A stretch of 25,197 bases of DNA from JACDAE01 sp034438015 (GTDB taxonomy: Bacteria > Chloroflexota > Ktedonobacteria > Ktedonobacterales > Ktedonobacteraceae). The DNA is taken from the NCBI GenBank assembly GCA_034438015.1, contig DAOTTD010000306.1, positions 1 to 25,197 of the forward strand. Direction: 5' to 3'. The notes under the pieces were generated by a model. That model was given only the letters and a program-made list of their open reading frames with translations. It was not told the origin of the DNA and did not search any database. Shown here in pieces: positions 8,964 through 17,239 of this stretch. Position 1 is the first letter of the stretch; each line of letters begins with the position of its first letter. The position numbers and the translations under genes are program-made.

Positions 8964-9749
8964 ATGATCCGCATGCGTCTGTCTACCGCTACGATTACCG
9001 CCAATACTGCACTTGGCAATGAGGATAACGACGTTCATCTGATCAAACTGCATGCACCACAGCTTGCTCAAGCAGTGCAGGCGGGACAATATTGTATGAT
9101 ACGTTGTTGTCATTCCGAGGCAAGCGATCCACTTTTACGAAGACCTTTCTTCATCCATAGTACGCAGCGAGAGCAGGGGCTATGCACATTGCTCGTATGG
9201 GTGCGGGGGCGTGGTACCGCATGGCTCACACAGCAGCCTGTAGGCGCGCAACTCGATATGCTGGGACCGCTGGGACACGGCTGGAGCATCAGTCGCAACG
9301 CGCGCAACCTGCTCCTGGTCAGCGATGTACAACTGATAGCGCCTCTTCCGTTTTTGATACAGGCCGCCCTTGAACAAGAACTCGCCGTCACGCTCCTCTG
9401 TCAGAGTCGCACGCTGGACGATGCCTATCCGCCCGCTTTGCTGCCACCGGAAGTGGAATACCATATCATCGCCGGTGATGAGAGCGCGCCGGAAAACCTG
9501 CTTCTTGTTCTGGGTGAGTATTTAAGCTGGGCAGACGCTGCATTTTGTTGTGTTCCACGTGAAACGGCGACCGTGCTTTACAACCGTTTTGAGCGCTTGC
9601 GCGGCAAGCATTTTGCTCAGAGCGTCGTTTTGCAGCCGCTCGTCTGCGGGAGTGGCGCCTGCTTTACCTGCAGTATCGAAGCGCATTCGGGCCTGAAGCT
9701 GGTCTGTCGAGATGGACCGGTCTTTCCACTACGCGAGATCGTACGCTAG
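8964..9749 (+). CDS. pyrK: PyrK-like dihydroorotate dehydrogenase electron-transfer subunit
   Basis: The 261-residue protein belongs to the ferredoxin-reductase-like flavoproteins that pass electrons from dihydroorotate dehydrogenase B to NAD. The N-terminal FAD-binding barrel includes DPLLRRPFFIHS (about 55-66) and VWVRGRGTAWL (78-88). The NAD-binding half carries GPLGHGW (101-107). The C-terminus has the [2Fe-2S] motif C228-x4-C233-x2-C236 followed by C248 (CGSGACFTC, then VCRDGPVF), matching the PyrK signature. The ATG follows CCAGGAG with a short 3-base gap; an ATG three codons later is an alternative. The catalytic partner pyrD is not in the window and the upstream neighbour is a solute-binding protein, which is an unusual pairing. 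A related reductase with another partner cannot be excluded. Confidence 0.85.
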   Translation: MIRMRLSTATITANTALGNEDNDVHLIKLHAPQLAQAVQAGQYCMIRCCHSEASDPLLRRPFFIHSTQREQGLCTLLVWVRGRGTAWLTQQPVGAQLDMLGPLGHGWSISRNARNLLLVSDVQLIAPLPFLIQAALEQELAVTLLCQSRTLDDAYPPALLPPEVEYHIIAGDESAPENLLLVLGEYLSWADAAFCCVPRETATVLYNRFERLRGKHFAQSVVLQPLVCGSGACFTCSIEAHSGLKLVCRDGPVFPLREIVR

Positions 9750-9860
9750 CATCGTATCCTCAAGCGGATCAAAAGGAATGGGGGTTGATTCACCTGTCGC
9801 GATGCTGTTCGGCGCGTCTCTTGCTACAGAGTGTCTCCGAAAAGATCGTTTGCTTCTTCC

Positions 9861-10547
9861 CTAAGAGCCTGCTGTAAGAGAACCAGGCGGTGGGAGCTGT
9901 CCGGTCTTATGGGGAGCGACCGGGGGAATGACATAGAGGCGCTGTGGAAGGGTAAAACCGGGCGTAGTGTCTAAAAGGTGGATAAAGACCTGCACAATCA
10001 GCGGATCAAAACTGATTCCCGCACCCAGGAGGAGGCGTTCACGTGCGGCGTCCTTCGACAATGGCGCTTTATACGGGCGCTCCGAAGTCAGAACATCGTA
10101 GACATCGGCCACCGCGAGAATGCGCGCGCTCATAGGAATATCGTCTCCCCGGAGTCCCGCTGGATATCCGCGACCGTTCCACGTCTCATGATGATAGAGG
10201 ACTGTTTCGACGTAGAAAGGATGTACGTCACAGCCGATCAGAATGCGAGCGCCAATAATGGGGTGACGCTCCATCTTACGTCGCTCCTCATCTGAGAGTG
10301 CGGCGGATTTATTCAAGATATCGTTAGCTATCCATGTTTTGCCGAGGTCGTGTACCAATGCGGCAAGCGCGAGATCGCGCGCTTCGCGCCGGCTCCAGCC
10401 CAATTGACGGGCCAGACGATGGGCATACGTGGCTACCCTGCGCGAATGTTCATAGGTAATGATATCGCGTTCCTGGATACTTTTTGCAAAAGAGAGAAGG
10501 ACTTTTCTTGTCTCGCGCTCTTTCTCAATGTGTTTGATTCCCACCAC
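9861..10547 (-). CDS. Stand-alone HD-GYP domain phosphohydrolase
   Basis: The 228-residue protein is nearly all one HD-GYP domain, a family that often degrades cyclic di-GMP. The metal-binding motifs are complete: H34 (YEHSRRV), H66-D67 (VHDLGK), H95 (RHPIIGA), H119-H120 (YHHETWNG) and D148 (AVADVYD), with the GYP loop at 127-129 (GRGYPAGL) and TSERPYK at 154-160. There is no receiver, GAF or membrane domain, so input must come from partner proteins or expression level. The GTG start has GGGAG 7 bases upstream. A C-terminal proline-rich tail (about 200-228) is unassigned. Activity on c-di-GMP specifically is inferred from the family. Confidence 0.9.
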   Translation of the reverse strand: MVGIKHIEKERETRKVLLSFAKSIQERDIITYEHSRRVATYAHRLARQLGWSRREARDLALAALVHDLGKTWIANDILNKSAALSDEERRKMERHPIIGARILIGCDVHPFYVETVLYHHETWNGRGYPAGLRGDDIPMSARILAVADVYDVLTSERPYKAPLSKDAARERLLLGAGISFDPLIVQVFIHLLDTTPGFTLPQRLYVIPPVAPHKTGQLPPPGSLTAGS

Positions 10548-11177
10548 TCTGCTGCTCCCACTTTATAAGTGAAACTGGTAACTTCTTAAGCTACTATATA
10601 CGATATACGAATGGACATATATGAAACGCGGTTCGCACAAATGTCTTATTCCAGGTATGAGACAGTAGTTTCCGGGCATAGTGCCATGGATCTATAGTGC
10701 CGTGGATCTTATGTAAGTCTCTGTGTGCCCATACCATATTAATATTTGCTTCTATCTGCGTCTACGCTGGCGGTTCAAAAGGTACTTTTGTATCATCGTA
10801 TCTCATTTAGAGAGAGTGATAACCCCTTTCATATCCTCTACGGATTACGAACGCACAGGTTCAACCATTCCCCAAATAGTCCCTCTTTCTATCCCGATTC
10901 GTATTTAATTACCATTTTTTGTGATAGACTCACTTTGATACTTAAGAAAAGAGTACTATCCTGGTCGTTATCTTAGAGGATATATCTATAACGGCATAAT
11001 AATCTTTGACTGCTTAAATAGGAGTAGTCGGCGGTCTGACAGGAACCAATTCAAGGGATAGGACACGTTTGCATAAGTAGTTCCCTATGAGGGACAACTA
11101 CGGTCAGGCTGAACGTTTCTATTCATGTGCTGAGTTCTATCTAGAAAACGTATGTTTAGCTACTACGGAAGTAACGA
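10548..11177. other. Intergenic region between divergent HD-GYP and sbcD-like genes
   Basis: These 630 AT-rich bases must hold the promoters of both neighbours. The only structure I see is an imperfect direct repeat: TAGTGCCATGGATCT beginning near 10679 and TAGTGCCGTGGATCT beginning near 10695. The short open frames lack ribosome sites and have no recognisable composition. I see no RNA gene or terminator. Confidence 0.45.
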
Positions 11178-12476
11178 ATGATGGTAGAGAATACTGTAGA
11201 GCAGGTTCTGGATCAAGATACTGCGCCAGAGCAACAAAAAGGGCGCGAAGATGTAATTACAGTGGTATTAACAGCCGATAATCACCTCGGTTACGCAGCA
11301 TTTGGTCAGAGTCCACGCAAGCGCGAAGAGCGCCAGCAGCGTCAGCGCCGCGCTTTTCAGCAGGCGACCGATTTTGCGATAGAACGGGGTATCGACCTGT
11401 TTATACAGGCAGGCGACCTGTTCGATACTACGATGCCTGATGAGCGAGATCGCAGCTTCGTAGCGACGCGGCTGGCCGATTTGAAGCAGGCTGGTGTGCA
11501 CGCTTTTGCTCTCGGCGGCGTTCACGATACACAGGCATTAGCGGGTGAAGAGAGGCCGGCGCCGCAGATGAGCTACGCGCGCTTAGGGGCGCTGCACTAT
11601 TTTCTGCCGCAGAGCGATCCACAGGAACTCGTGCCGATCAATCTCGATATCCGTAGCATAAAGATTGGTATCTGTGGTCTGGGAGTGCTGGCCGGACAGG
11701 AAGGCGATCCTCTTGAGCATCTGCACGTTCATCCTGATATTGAGCGCGCAATGCTTCCGCTCCTGGTGCTGCACGCACCTATAGAGGATATGGCCGTAGG
11801 TTCATCGTTGCTGGATACGCGGGCTCAGGTGAGTCGCAGCAGCATTGAGAAGCAAACCGCCTTTCGCTATATTCTGGCCGGATATCATCATAATTATAGT
11901 CATATGCGTATTGGCCAGACAGATGTTATCGTGGCGGGAGCGACACAGCACGTCGATTTCAGTACTCCAGACCATGCACCGGGCTTTGTTTTTCTAGGGC
12001 TTGGCGTTGACGGCATTCGCTGGTGCAACCACATCAAAGTGGACTCTCCGGTCCTACACCGTCTTGAGATACAGGTGCAAGAGTTATGGACCTCCTCAGA
12101 GGCGGACGAGACGCCACGCCCTCCTACCGAGATCATTCTTGAGCGGTTGCGTCCTCTCTGTGATGCGGCTGCGATGGTGCAATTGCGACTGGTCGGTGAA
12201 CTGACACGGCGACAATACCACCAGCTAGATCTCAATCAGATACGGCGCTATGGCGAGGAGAACAGCTTTGTACTTGCCATCGACGATAGCGCACTCTCTA
12301 TACTGCCAGAACAGGAGGTGCTGGAAACGGGCGAACGCTTCTCGCCACGCGAAGAATTAATCACCCTGGCAGATGAGTGGATCGCTGCCGCCTCTGATGA
12401 GCAAGAGAAGAAAGCCTTGCGTATCACGAAGGAAGAATTGTTGCTCGCGATGGATGATACAAAAGGGAAAAGATAA
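11178..12476 (+). CDS. sbcD: SbcD/Mre11-like (YhaO-like) metallophosphoesterase
   Basis: SbcD/Mre11 proteins are Mn-dependent nucleases that work with an SbcC/Rad50 ATPase on DNA ends and hairpins. The 432-residue protein shows motif I D34-N-H36 (TADNHLGY), motif II G-D80-L-F-D83 and motif IV H199 (VLHAPIE). Motif III reads GVHD (114-117) where GNHD is expected, and the last motif reads GYHH (235-238) where GHxH is expected, so two metal ligands appear to be replaced. A 25-residue extension precedes the domain, and the C-terminal third (about 300-432) probably contacts the ATPase partner. The ATG has GGAAG 6 bases upstream. The sbcC-like gene follows 133 bases downstream. The pairing is certain enough to assign the complex, but nuclease activity is uncertain. 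Confidence 0.82.
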   Translation: MMVENTVEQVLDQDTAPEQQKGREDVITVVLTADNHLGYAAFGQSPRKREERQQRQRRAFQQATDFAIERGIDLFIQAGDLFDTTMPDERDRSFVATRLADLKQAGVHAFALGGVHDTQALAGEERPAPQMSYARLGALHYFLPQSDPQELVPINLDIRSIKIGICGLGVLAGQEGDPLEHLHVHPDIERAMLPLLVLHAPIEDMAVGSSLLDTRAQVSRSSIEKQTAFRYILAGYHHNYSHMRIGQTDVIVAGATQHVDFSTPDHAPGFVFLGLGVDGIRWCNHIKVDSPVLHRLEIQVQELWTSSEADETPRPPTEIILERLRPLCDAAAMVQLRLVGELTRRQYHQLDLNQIRRYGEENSFVLAIDDSALSILPEQEVLETGERFSPREELITLADEWIAAASDEQEKKALRITKEELLLAMDDTKGKR

Positions 12477-12501
12477 TTACCTGGTAACAAATTAACAGTA
12501 G

Positions 12502-12522
12502 GGGCTCGGCTCGCCCGAGCCC
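12502..12522. repeat. Hairpin between the sbcD-like and sbcC-like genes
   Basis: GGGCTCGG (12502-12509) and CCGAGCCC (12515-12522) form an 8-bp GC-rich stem with a 5-base loop. No T tract follows, so it is unlikely to be an intrinsic terminator. It might tune the ratio of the two subunits through RNA stability. Confidence 0.5.
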
Positions 12523-12609
12523 TGGCTTAGTAGGGGGTCCCGGCTCATCCGAACCTGGCTCGTAATGGCGATAGTGCACATCAGGCATTGGCGAACGGAG
12601 TACACATCT

Positions 12610-15600
12610 ATGATAATCCTGAAACATCTAACAGTTGAACGGTTCAGGCTACTGCGCGAAATGAATTTACATTTTCCTCAGCGCGGCAGTATTTTGATTC
12701 AAGGTCCAAACGAATCTGGTAAATCTGCGCTTCTCGAAAGTATTTATTTTGCCCTCTACGGTGAAGCGCTTGCTACGACTCGGGGAAAGCGCTCGCTTGA
12801 TGACTTGATATCATATGGTGCGACCAATGCAGTTGTCACGCTCATCCTTTCGGTCGGCGCGACCGAGCTAGCGATAACGCGTACGATTGAGCGGGGTAAG
12901 GGACAGGAGGTAGCTCTGTATATCCGCCGCCTGGGTGTGACCGAAGAGGAGCCAATCACGGATCTGGCGGCTGCCAATGAAAGCATCATTGCGGAGCTTG
13001 GACGGATGGATGGCGCGGCTCTGCGCAATTCCTGTTTACTTGAGCAAAAAGGCTTGAATCGCCTGGAGACCCTCAACGGAAAAGGGCGTAATGCGGCTGT
13101 ACGTAAGCTTCTCGGCGTTGAAAAACTCATACATTTGACCGAACGTTTCAATGTCGAAGAGCGGGACGAGCATCAGCTCCAGGAGGGCCGTGATCGCCTG
13201 CACTTAGCCGAGATCCAGGCACATATCCCGGAGATGAGTCAACGACTTGACGATATTGAGGCCGCGCTGGATGCTGTTACCGTCCTGGAGGATCTGGGCG
13301 AGATAGACCTGCAGAAGTCGGATATCTCCGAGCAGGAGCAACAGTTCGAGCAGATACAAGTCAAGCGTAACGAAATCAAAGGGCGTCAGGCACGTATTCA
13401 GCAGCTCAAAAAGGCCGACGCAACCCTGGCCGAGATCATTGCAGCCTACGATGAGATGACGGAGGCACGACGCGAGCTCCCTGAATTAGAAAAACAGATT
13501 GCAGACCTGGAGCGGCGCGAGCGCGAAGACCTGCCAGTGATGGAGCGGCGCGTGAATGATCTAGGTGAATTGATGCGTTCGTTTGGGACGTTGCAGCGCA
13601 TGTCGAACGACCTGTTAGCGGCGGTAGATACGATCAAAGACCTGGAGCAGGAACTCAAGCAGCACGATGAAGTAAAGGACGACCTCAAGAGCCTTGACGA
13701 GCAGGTAGATTATGCGAAAATGCGGCTCACCCAGGCCCAACAGGCCCTGCAAGATCTGGAAGAGCGACGAAGAGCCGGACGTCCACAGTTGGAGGCGCGT
13801 CTTCTGCGTATGCAGACGCTATCCGAGCGCCTGGCGGTATTGCGCCAGTTAGAAGATAGATACACGCGTCGTGTGGCCAGCCGGAAACTGGCGGAAGAGA
13901 ACCTGATGCAGATCAGGAAGGTGCAGCGGGATCTGCCCGATACCGAGCACGAGCTGGAACTGGTCGAGGCCGAAGCGAAGCAGGTGCAGAGCCAGGCTGA
14001 AGTTGTAGAGAAGCGCTGGCGCCAGTTGAGCGTGCGACGCCAGACGGAAGAGTGGCAGCGGCTGAAAGGACTATCTCAGGGCCTATCCGACGCGGAGCAA
14101 CACGTACGGATGGCGCACCAGCATCAGGAGAAGCTTACCCAGTCACTCCTGGCCACTCGTGCATCTGCCAATAAGTATCTGGCCCTGCTCGGCGTCGGTG
14201 TTGTGCTATTCCTGGTTGGGATTATCGTCGCCTTTTTGATGTTGGGATCCCCCATCTTCGTTGTAGCAGCGGTGATTATCGCTCTTATAGCCGCCGGCGC
14301 CGCCTTCTACAGCTTCCAGAAGTATACAAAGACGCGCGCAGAGGAACAAAATATTAATAAACAGGTGCAGGATGCCATTAACAGGGTCGGGATGATGGTT
14401 GCCGCGCGTGAAACAGCCGTGCGCATGGGTGGTAGCAATGAGGCGCTCGCCCAGGTTGAACATGAAATACAGGCCCTGGGCGGCAATGTTCCGTACTCTC
14501 TTGAGGAGGCACAGTACCTGCTTCAACAGATAAGCGACGAAGGTGAGAGCCTCGCCAATATACAGCAGAAAATGAAGGAGAAGAGCGACGAGGCCAATGC
14601 TTCCCGTAACCAGGTCAACGTGACAATGGAGGCGGTTGCCAGGCTGCGAAAGGAGTGTGCGCGTCTGGAGGAGCAGCGTACGCGGGAGGGCTGGGACAAC
14701 ATCGAACAGCATATCCAGGATGAGCAAGCTGCGGTCGAACGTATGGAGCAAGAGATTACCTTGCTGGCCGGTCAGGAAGGCTTACCATTTCCCAGCATCA
14801 ATGCTCGCCTGCAAACTATATCATCCTATGGTGGCTATTCTCCTGCTTTCCCGGAGGAGGACGTAACTGGTATACCTGAGCTGGGCACGCTCGTCGAGAG
14901 TACGATCAAGGCGACCGAACGCGAAATTGCGGCCCTCGACGGCAAGTTGGATCTGGTAACGGACCTGGCCTCACAGGTAAAGATTCACCAGGAGGCCCTC
15001 GACGTGCTCCTGACGCGGCAGAAGATAATCGAAGAACGCAATGCCCGTTATCAAACGAACAGCCCCGCACAACAGATTGAGCGCGCGCGGGAACAGCAAT
15101 CCGTATTACGCCAGGCCCTGCAAGGGCTCCAGGACTCCCTGCGCCAGCGCGTCAAGCCCCTGGGCGTTGCCTTTGGGCAGACCGCTATCAACAATGCCGA
15201 GATGACTGCGCGTAAGCAACTCGAAGAACTGCATATTATCCTGGGCAATAAAATTATGCTCCAGCAGAAGCACACTGACTACGCAAATCGTTTGAAAGAA
15301 CGCCAGGAGTCTCTCGCTGAACTCTATAAACAGCTTGCAAAATTCAGCAATTCCCTTGGTAGCTGGATTGTTCCGCTGAATCCCTTTGCTGAAGCTCTCG
15401 TAGCCCTGCGCACGCGTTGCCAGCATGAGATAGAGATAGCCGATGAGGCCGGAATCGCGCAGGAACTGGAAGTGTTACAGAACCGGGAGAAAGCCTCGCA
15501 CGCGAAGATCGAACTGTGTTACCAGGAGATCTCTGAGGCCCAGGATCGTATTGCGACTATGCTTACACAGCGCAATCGTCCACATCCTAAAAGTTATACC

Positions 15601-16428
15601 CTCGCTGATATCGTCGCTATCTGGCCGCTTCTCGGACAATATACCGCCCCGGATCGCGCTCGTCTCGCAGAAGAACGCGAGATGGTCGAGAAGGAACTCA
15701 CGGATCTAGAGGAACAGGAACTGGCGTTGAGTGCACAGTTGCACACGGGTGGAGAGACGCTTGACCTGGAGCAGACGCGAGCGCTGTTGGAACAACTGGA
15801 TCGTTCCTATCAGACGAGGAAGCGCGGCCATCTACTGGTCGAGGCGGTAGATGAGCGCCTCATGCACAAGATCGTCCCGCGCACCGGGCATTATATGCAC
15901 CAGATCCTTCCGTTGCTGACCAGTGGTCGCTACCACGATGTACACCTGACGACCGAGTCAGAAGAAGATACTGTCAGCAGCGGTCCTTTCCAGTTGACAG
16001 TATGGGACTCCGCCGCCGGTGAATACGTCCCCAGGTCAGCCCTGTCCGGAGGCGCTGCTGATCAGCTTTCGTTGGCGCTGCGCCTTGCCTTCGCCATAGC
16101 CACCCTGCCGAGAGAACTAAACGCTGCCCCCGGTTTCGTGCTCCTGGACGAGCCGCTCAGCTCTTTCGATCGCGGCAGAACCAGGGCCCTGGTAGATGTC
16201 GTCACCGGAGATGTCTTGAGCCAGCACTTCGAGCAGATCATACTGATCTCGCACAGCAGCGCATTTGATCCAACCCTGTTCCCATATCATGTCTATATGG
16301 ACAATGGCCTGGCTATAGAGAGCAATCTTCCTGTCGTGTCGATAGGAACGAATGGAAAAGACGATAAAGCTCCGAAGAATGGTGTAACTATAGTTACTTC
16401 CACACCTGCCCAGGTAGGAGTAGAGTAA
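12610..16428 (+). CDS. sbcC: SbcC/Rad50-like (YhaN-like) SMC-family ATPase with central membrane hairpin
   Basis: The 1272-residue protein has the split ABC ATPase head of SbcC/Rad50: Walker A GPNESGKS (32-39) at the N-terminus, and the signature LSGG (1145-1148) with Walker B VLLDEP (D1180, E1181) at the C-terminus. Long charged coiled-coil arms (about 190-515 and 575-1090) lie between them. At the midpoint, where Rad50 proteins carry the CxxC zinc hook, there are instead two hydrophobic segments (about 524-545 and 549-569) joined by GSP. I see no CxxC hook. The arrangement resembles Bacillus YhaN, partner of YhaO. I chose the ATG at 12610 because GGAG precedes it and the domain begins there; an in-frame start at 12565 would add 15 residues without a good ribosome site. 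It probably binds DNA ends near the membrane with the upstream metallophosphoesterase. Confidence 0.88.
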   Translation: MIILKHLTVERFRLLREMNLHFPQRGSILIQGPNESGKSALLESIYFALYGEALATTRGKRSLDDLISYGATNAVVTLILSVGATELAITRTIERGKGQEVALYIRRLGVTEEEPITDLAAANESIIAELGRMDGAALRNSCLLEQKGLNRLETLNGKGRNAAVRKLLGVEKLIHLTERFNVEERDEHQLQEGRDRLHLAEIQAHIPEMSQRLDDIEAALDAVTVLEDLGEIDLQKSDISEQEQQFEQIQVKRNEIKGRQARIQQLKKADATLAEIIAAYDEMTEARRELPELEKQIADLERREREDLPVMERRVNDLGELMRSFGTLQRMSNDLLAAVDTIKDLEQELKQHDEVKDDLKSLDEQVDYAKMRLTQAQQALQDLEERRRAGRPQLEARLLRMQTLSERLAVLRQLEDRYTRRVASRKLAEENLMQIRKVQRDLPDTEHELELVEAEAKQVQSQAEVVEKRWRQLSVRRQTEEWQRLKGLSQGLSDAEQHVRMAHQHQEKLTQSLLATRASANKYLALLGVGVVLFLVGIIVAFLMLGSPIFVVAAVIIALIAAGAAFYSFQKYTKTRAEEQNINKQVQDAINRVGMMVAARETAVRMGGSNEALAQVEHEIQALGGNVPYSLEEAQYLLQQISDEGESLANIQQKMKEKSDEANASRNQVNVTMEAVARLRKECARLEEQRTREGWDNIEQHIQDEQAAVERMEQEITLLAGQEGLPFPSINARLQTISSYGGYSPAFPEEDVTGIPELGTLVESTIKATEREIAALDGKLDLVTDLASQVKIHQEALDVLLTRQKIIEERNARYQTNSPAQQIERAREQQSVLRQALQGLQDSLRQRVKPLGVAFGQTAINNAEMTARKQLEELHIILGNKIMLQQKHTDYANRLKERQESLAELYKQLAKFSNSLGSWIVPLNPFAEALVALRTRCQHEIEIADEAGIAQELEVLQNREKASHAKIELCYQEISEAQDRIATMLTQRNRPHPKSYTLADIVAIWPLLGQYTAPDRARLAEEREMVEKELTDLEEQELALSAQLHTGGETLDLEQTRALLEQLDRSYQTRKRGHLLVEAVDERLMHKIVPRTGHYMHQILPLLTSGRYHDVHLTTESEEDTVSSGPFQLTVWDSAAGEYVPRSALSGGAADQLSLALRLAFAIATLPRELNAAPGFVLLDEPLSSFDRGRTRALVDVVTGDVLSQHFEQIILISHSSAFDPTLFPYHVYMDNGLAIESNLPVVSIGTNGKDDKAPKNGVTIVTSTPAQVGVE

Positions 16429-16447
16429 ATCGTGACTCTAGCGTGAG

Positions 16448-16490
16448 AAAAAAAGCCCCTGACGTGATACATCGGTGATATTCTGGGCTT
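16448..16490 (-). terminator. Weak possible minus-strand terminator after sbcC
   Basis: AAGCCC (16453-16458) and GGGCTT (16485-16490) pair across a 26-base loop. Read leftward the stem ends in a run of seven T (complement of 16448-16454). The stem is short, so this is tentative. It would stop antisense transcription from the miaA side before it enters sbcC. Confidence 0.3.
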
Positions 16491-16586
16491 ATACTGTGAC
16501 TGTGAACAAGAGGAAAACCTCTTCACCGAAAATAAACGGGTAAGACGAGAGACCGATAGAAAGGAGAGACCTCCTTACAGAGCACA

Positions 16587-16844
16587 GTGATTTCTCCAAC
16601 AAAGATCATTGAGTGCGAAGCGCAAGAAACCAGGGACGCCATATACTCTACATTGCTTGCAGCCAATGGAGTACTTCATGAAATGAATGTCGTTGGAGCG
16701 CACATAAACTCAAGGCGCATCTTGTTGGTAGGCGAGAAAATAAATTCTCTTATGAAAGGGAGATTTCTGTCAGGGGGATTTTTTCAAAAGTACAGCGGGT
16801 CAAAGCGCATAACAAGGACAAGGGATACTGCTGTTGGACATTGA
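16587..16844 (+). CDS. Small hypothetical open frame (85 codons), doubtful
   Basis: A GTG-started frame of 85 codons lies in the sbcC-miaA gap. There is no ribosome site at a normal distance (AAGGAG ends about 20 bases upstream). It is rich in basic residues near its end, has no recognised domain, signal peptide or membrane segment, and is the first copy of a diverged tandem duplication whose second copy has stops in all matching frames. It may be a decayed gene or a by-product of a non-coding element. Confidence 0.25.
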   Translation: MISPTKIIECEAQETRDAIYSTLLAANGVLHEMNVVGAHINSRRILLVGEKINSLMKGRFLSGGFFQKYSGSKRITRTRDTAVGH

Positions 16845-17065
16845 AGTTCACACAGATACGCATTGGTAGCGAGATGAACCGTCTTTGCAGCGCCAAATTT
16901 CATCCACTGTAGTTTCAGCAGTTGGAAGTGGGGGGGCTTTCTCGTCGTGATAAAGGATACGAAGGTGCAAACTCTTCGATAGAGAGAGGAGACGTTTTAT
17001 CGAGAAAAGAAATTCTTCAAGAAAACTCTCTGGTGAAATAACAAAGGAGTAGGCCATTGGACAAT
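16640..17065 (+). repeat. Diverged tandem duplication, period about 228 bases
   Basis: Short matches recur in the same order at a near-constant offset: TTGCAGC at 16657 and 16885, GTTGGA at 16692 and 16921, ATAACAA at 16810 and 17038, TTGGACA at 16835 and 17057 (offsets 228, 229, 228, 222). Between them the two copies align loosely (for example TTTTTTCAAAAG beside TTCTTCAAGAAA). The copies are old and the second has no intact frame. Function is unknown. Confidence 0.5.
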
Positions 17066-17070
17066 TGATC

Positions 17071-17104
17071 AGGCGGGTGCCGCGAAGGACACCCGCCTCT
17101 TTTT
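17071..17104 (+). terminator. Strong Rho-independent terminator on the plus strand
   Basis: AGGCGGGTG (17071-17079) and CACCCGCCT (17090-17098) form a GC-rich stem that extends inward by CC/GG past one bulged base. It is followed by CTTTTT (17099-17104). It lies about 640 bases after the sbcC stop with no clear gene in between, so it either ends a long sbcC transcript or belongs to an unannotated RNA from the duplicated region. Confidence 0.85.
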
Positions 17105-17151
17105 GTCCGCAGACGTAACTCTTCAGGTCTCCTCGCCCTGGTTTGGTGTGG

Positions 17152-17189
17152 CTGCGGGGTTTGCCGCCCCGGGGCGGCAAACCCCGCAG
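17152..17189. repeat. Perfect 38-bp palindrome with no spacer
   Basis: Positions 17152-17170 and 17171-17189 are exact reverse complements, with the centre GCCCCGGGGC. No T tract follows on either strand, so it is not a standard terminator. The 9-mer CTCCTCGCC lies 14 bases before it (17129-17137), as it also does before the 60-bp palindrome at 20862, which suggests the two belong to one family. Confidence 0.9.
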
Positions 17190-17239
17190 ACTCTCTCGCT
17201 TACAGGTATACCACAGCACGAGTGTAACATATATGAGGC

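Noticed and set aside
17152..17189. Palindrome as intrinsic terminator of miaA
   Set aside because: There is no T tract on the minus-strand side and no loop; it fits better as a palindromic repeat.
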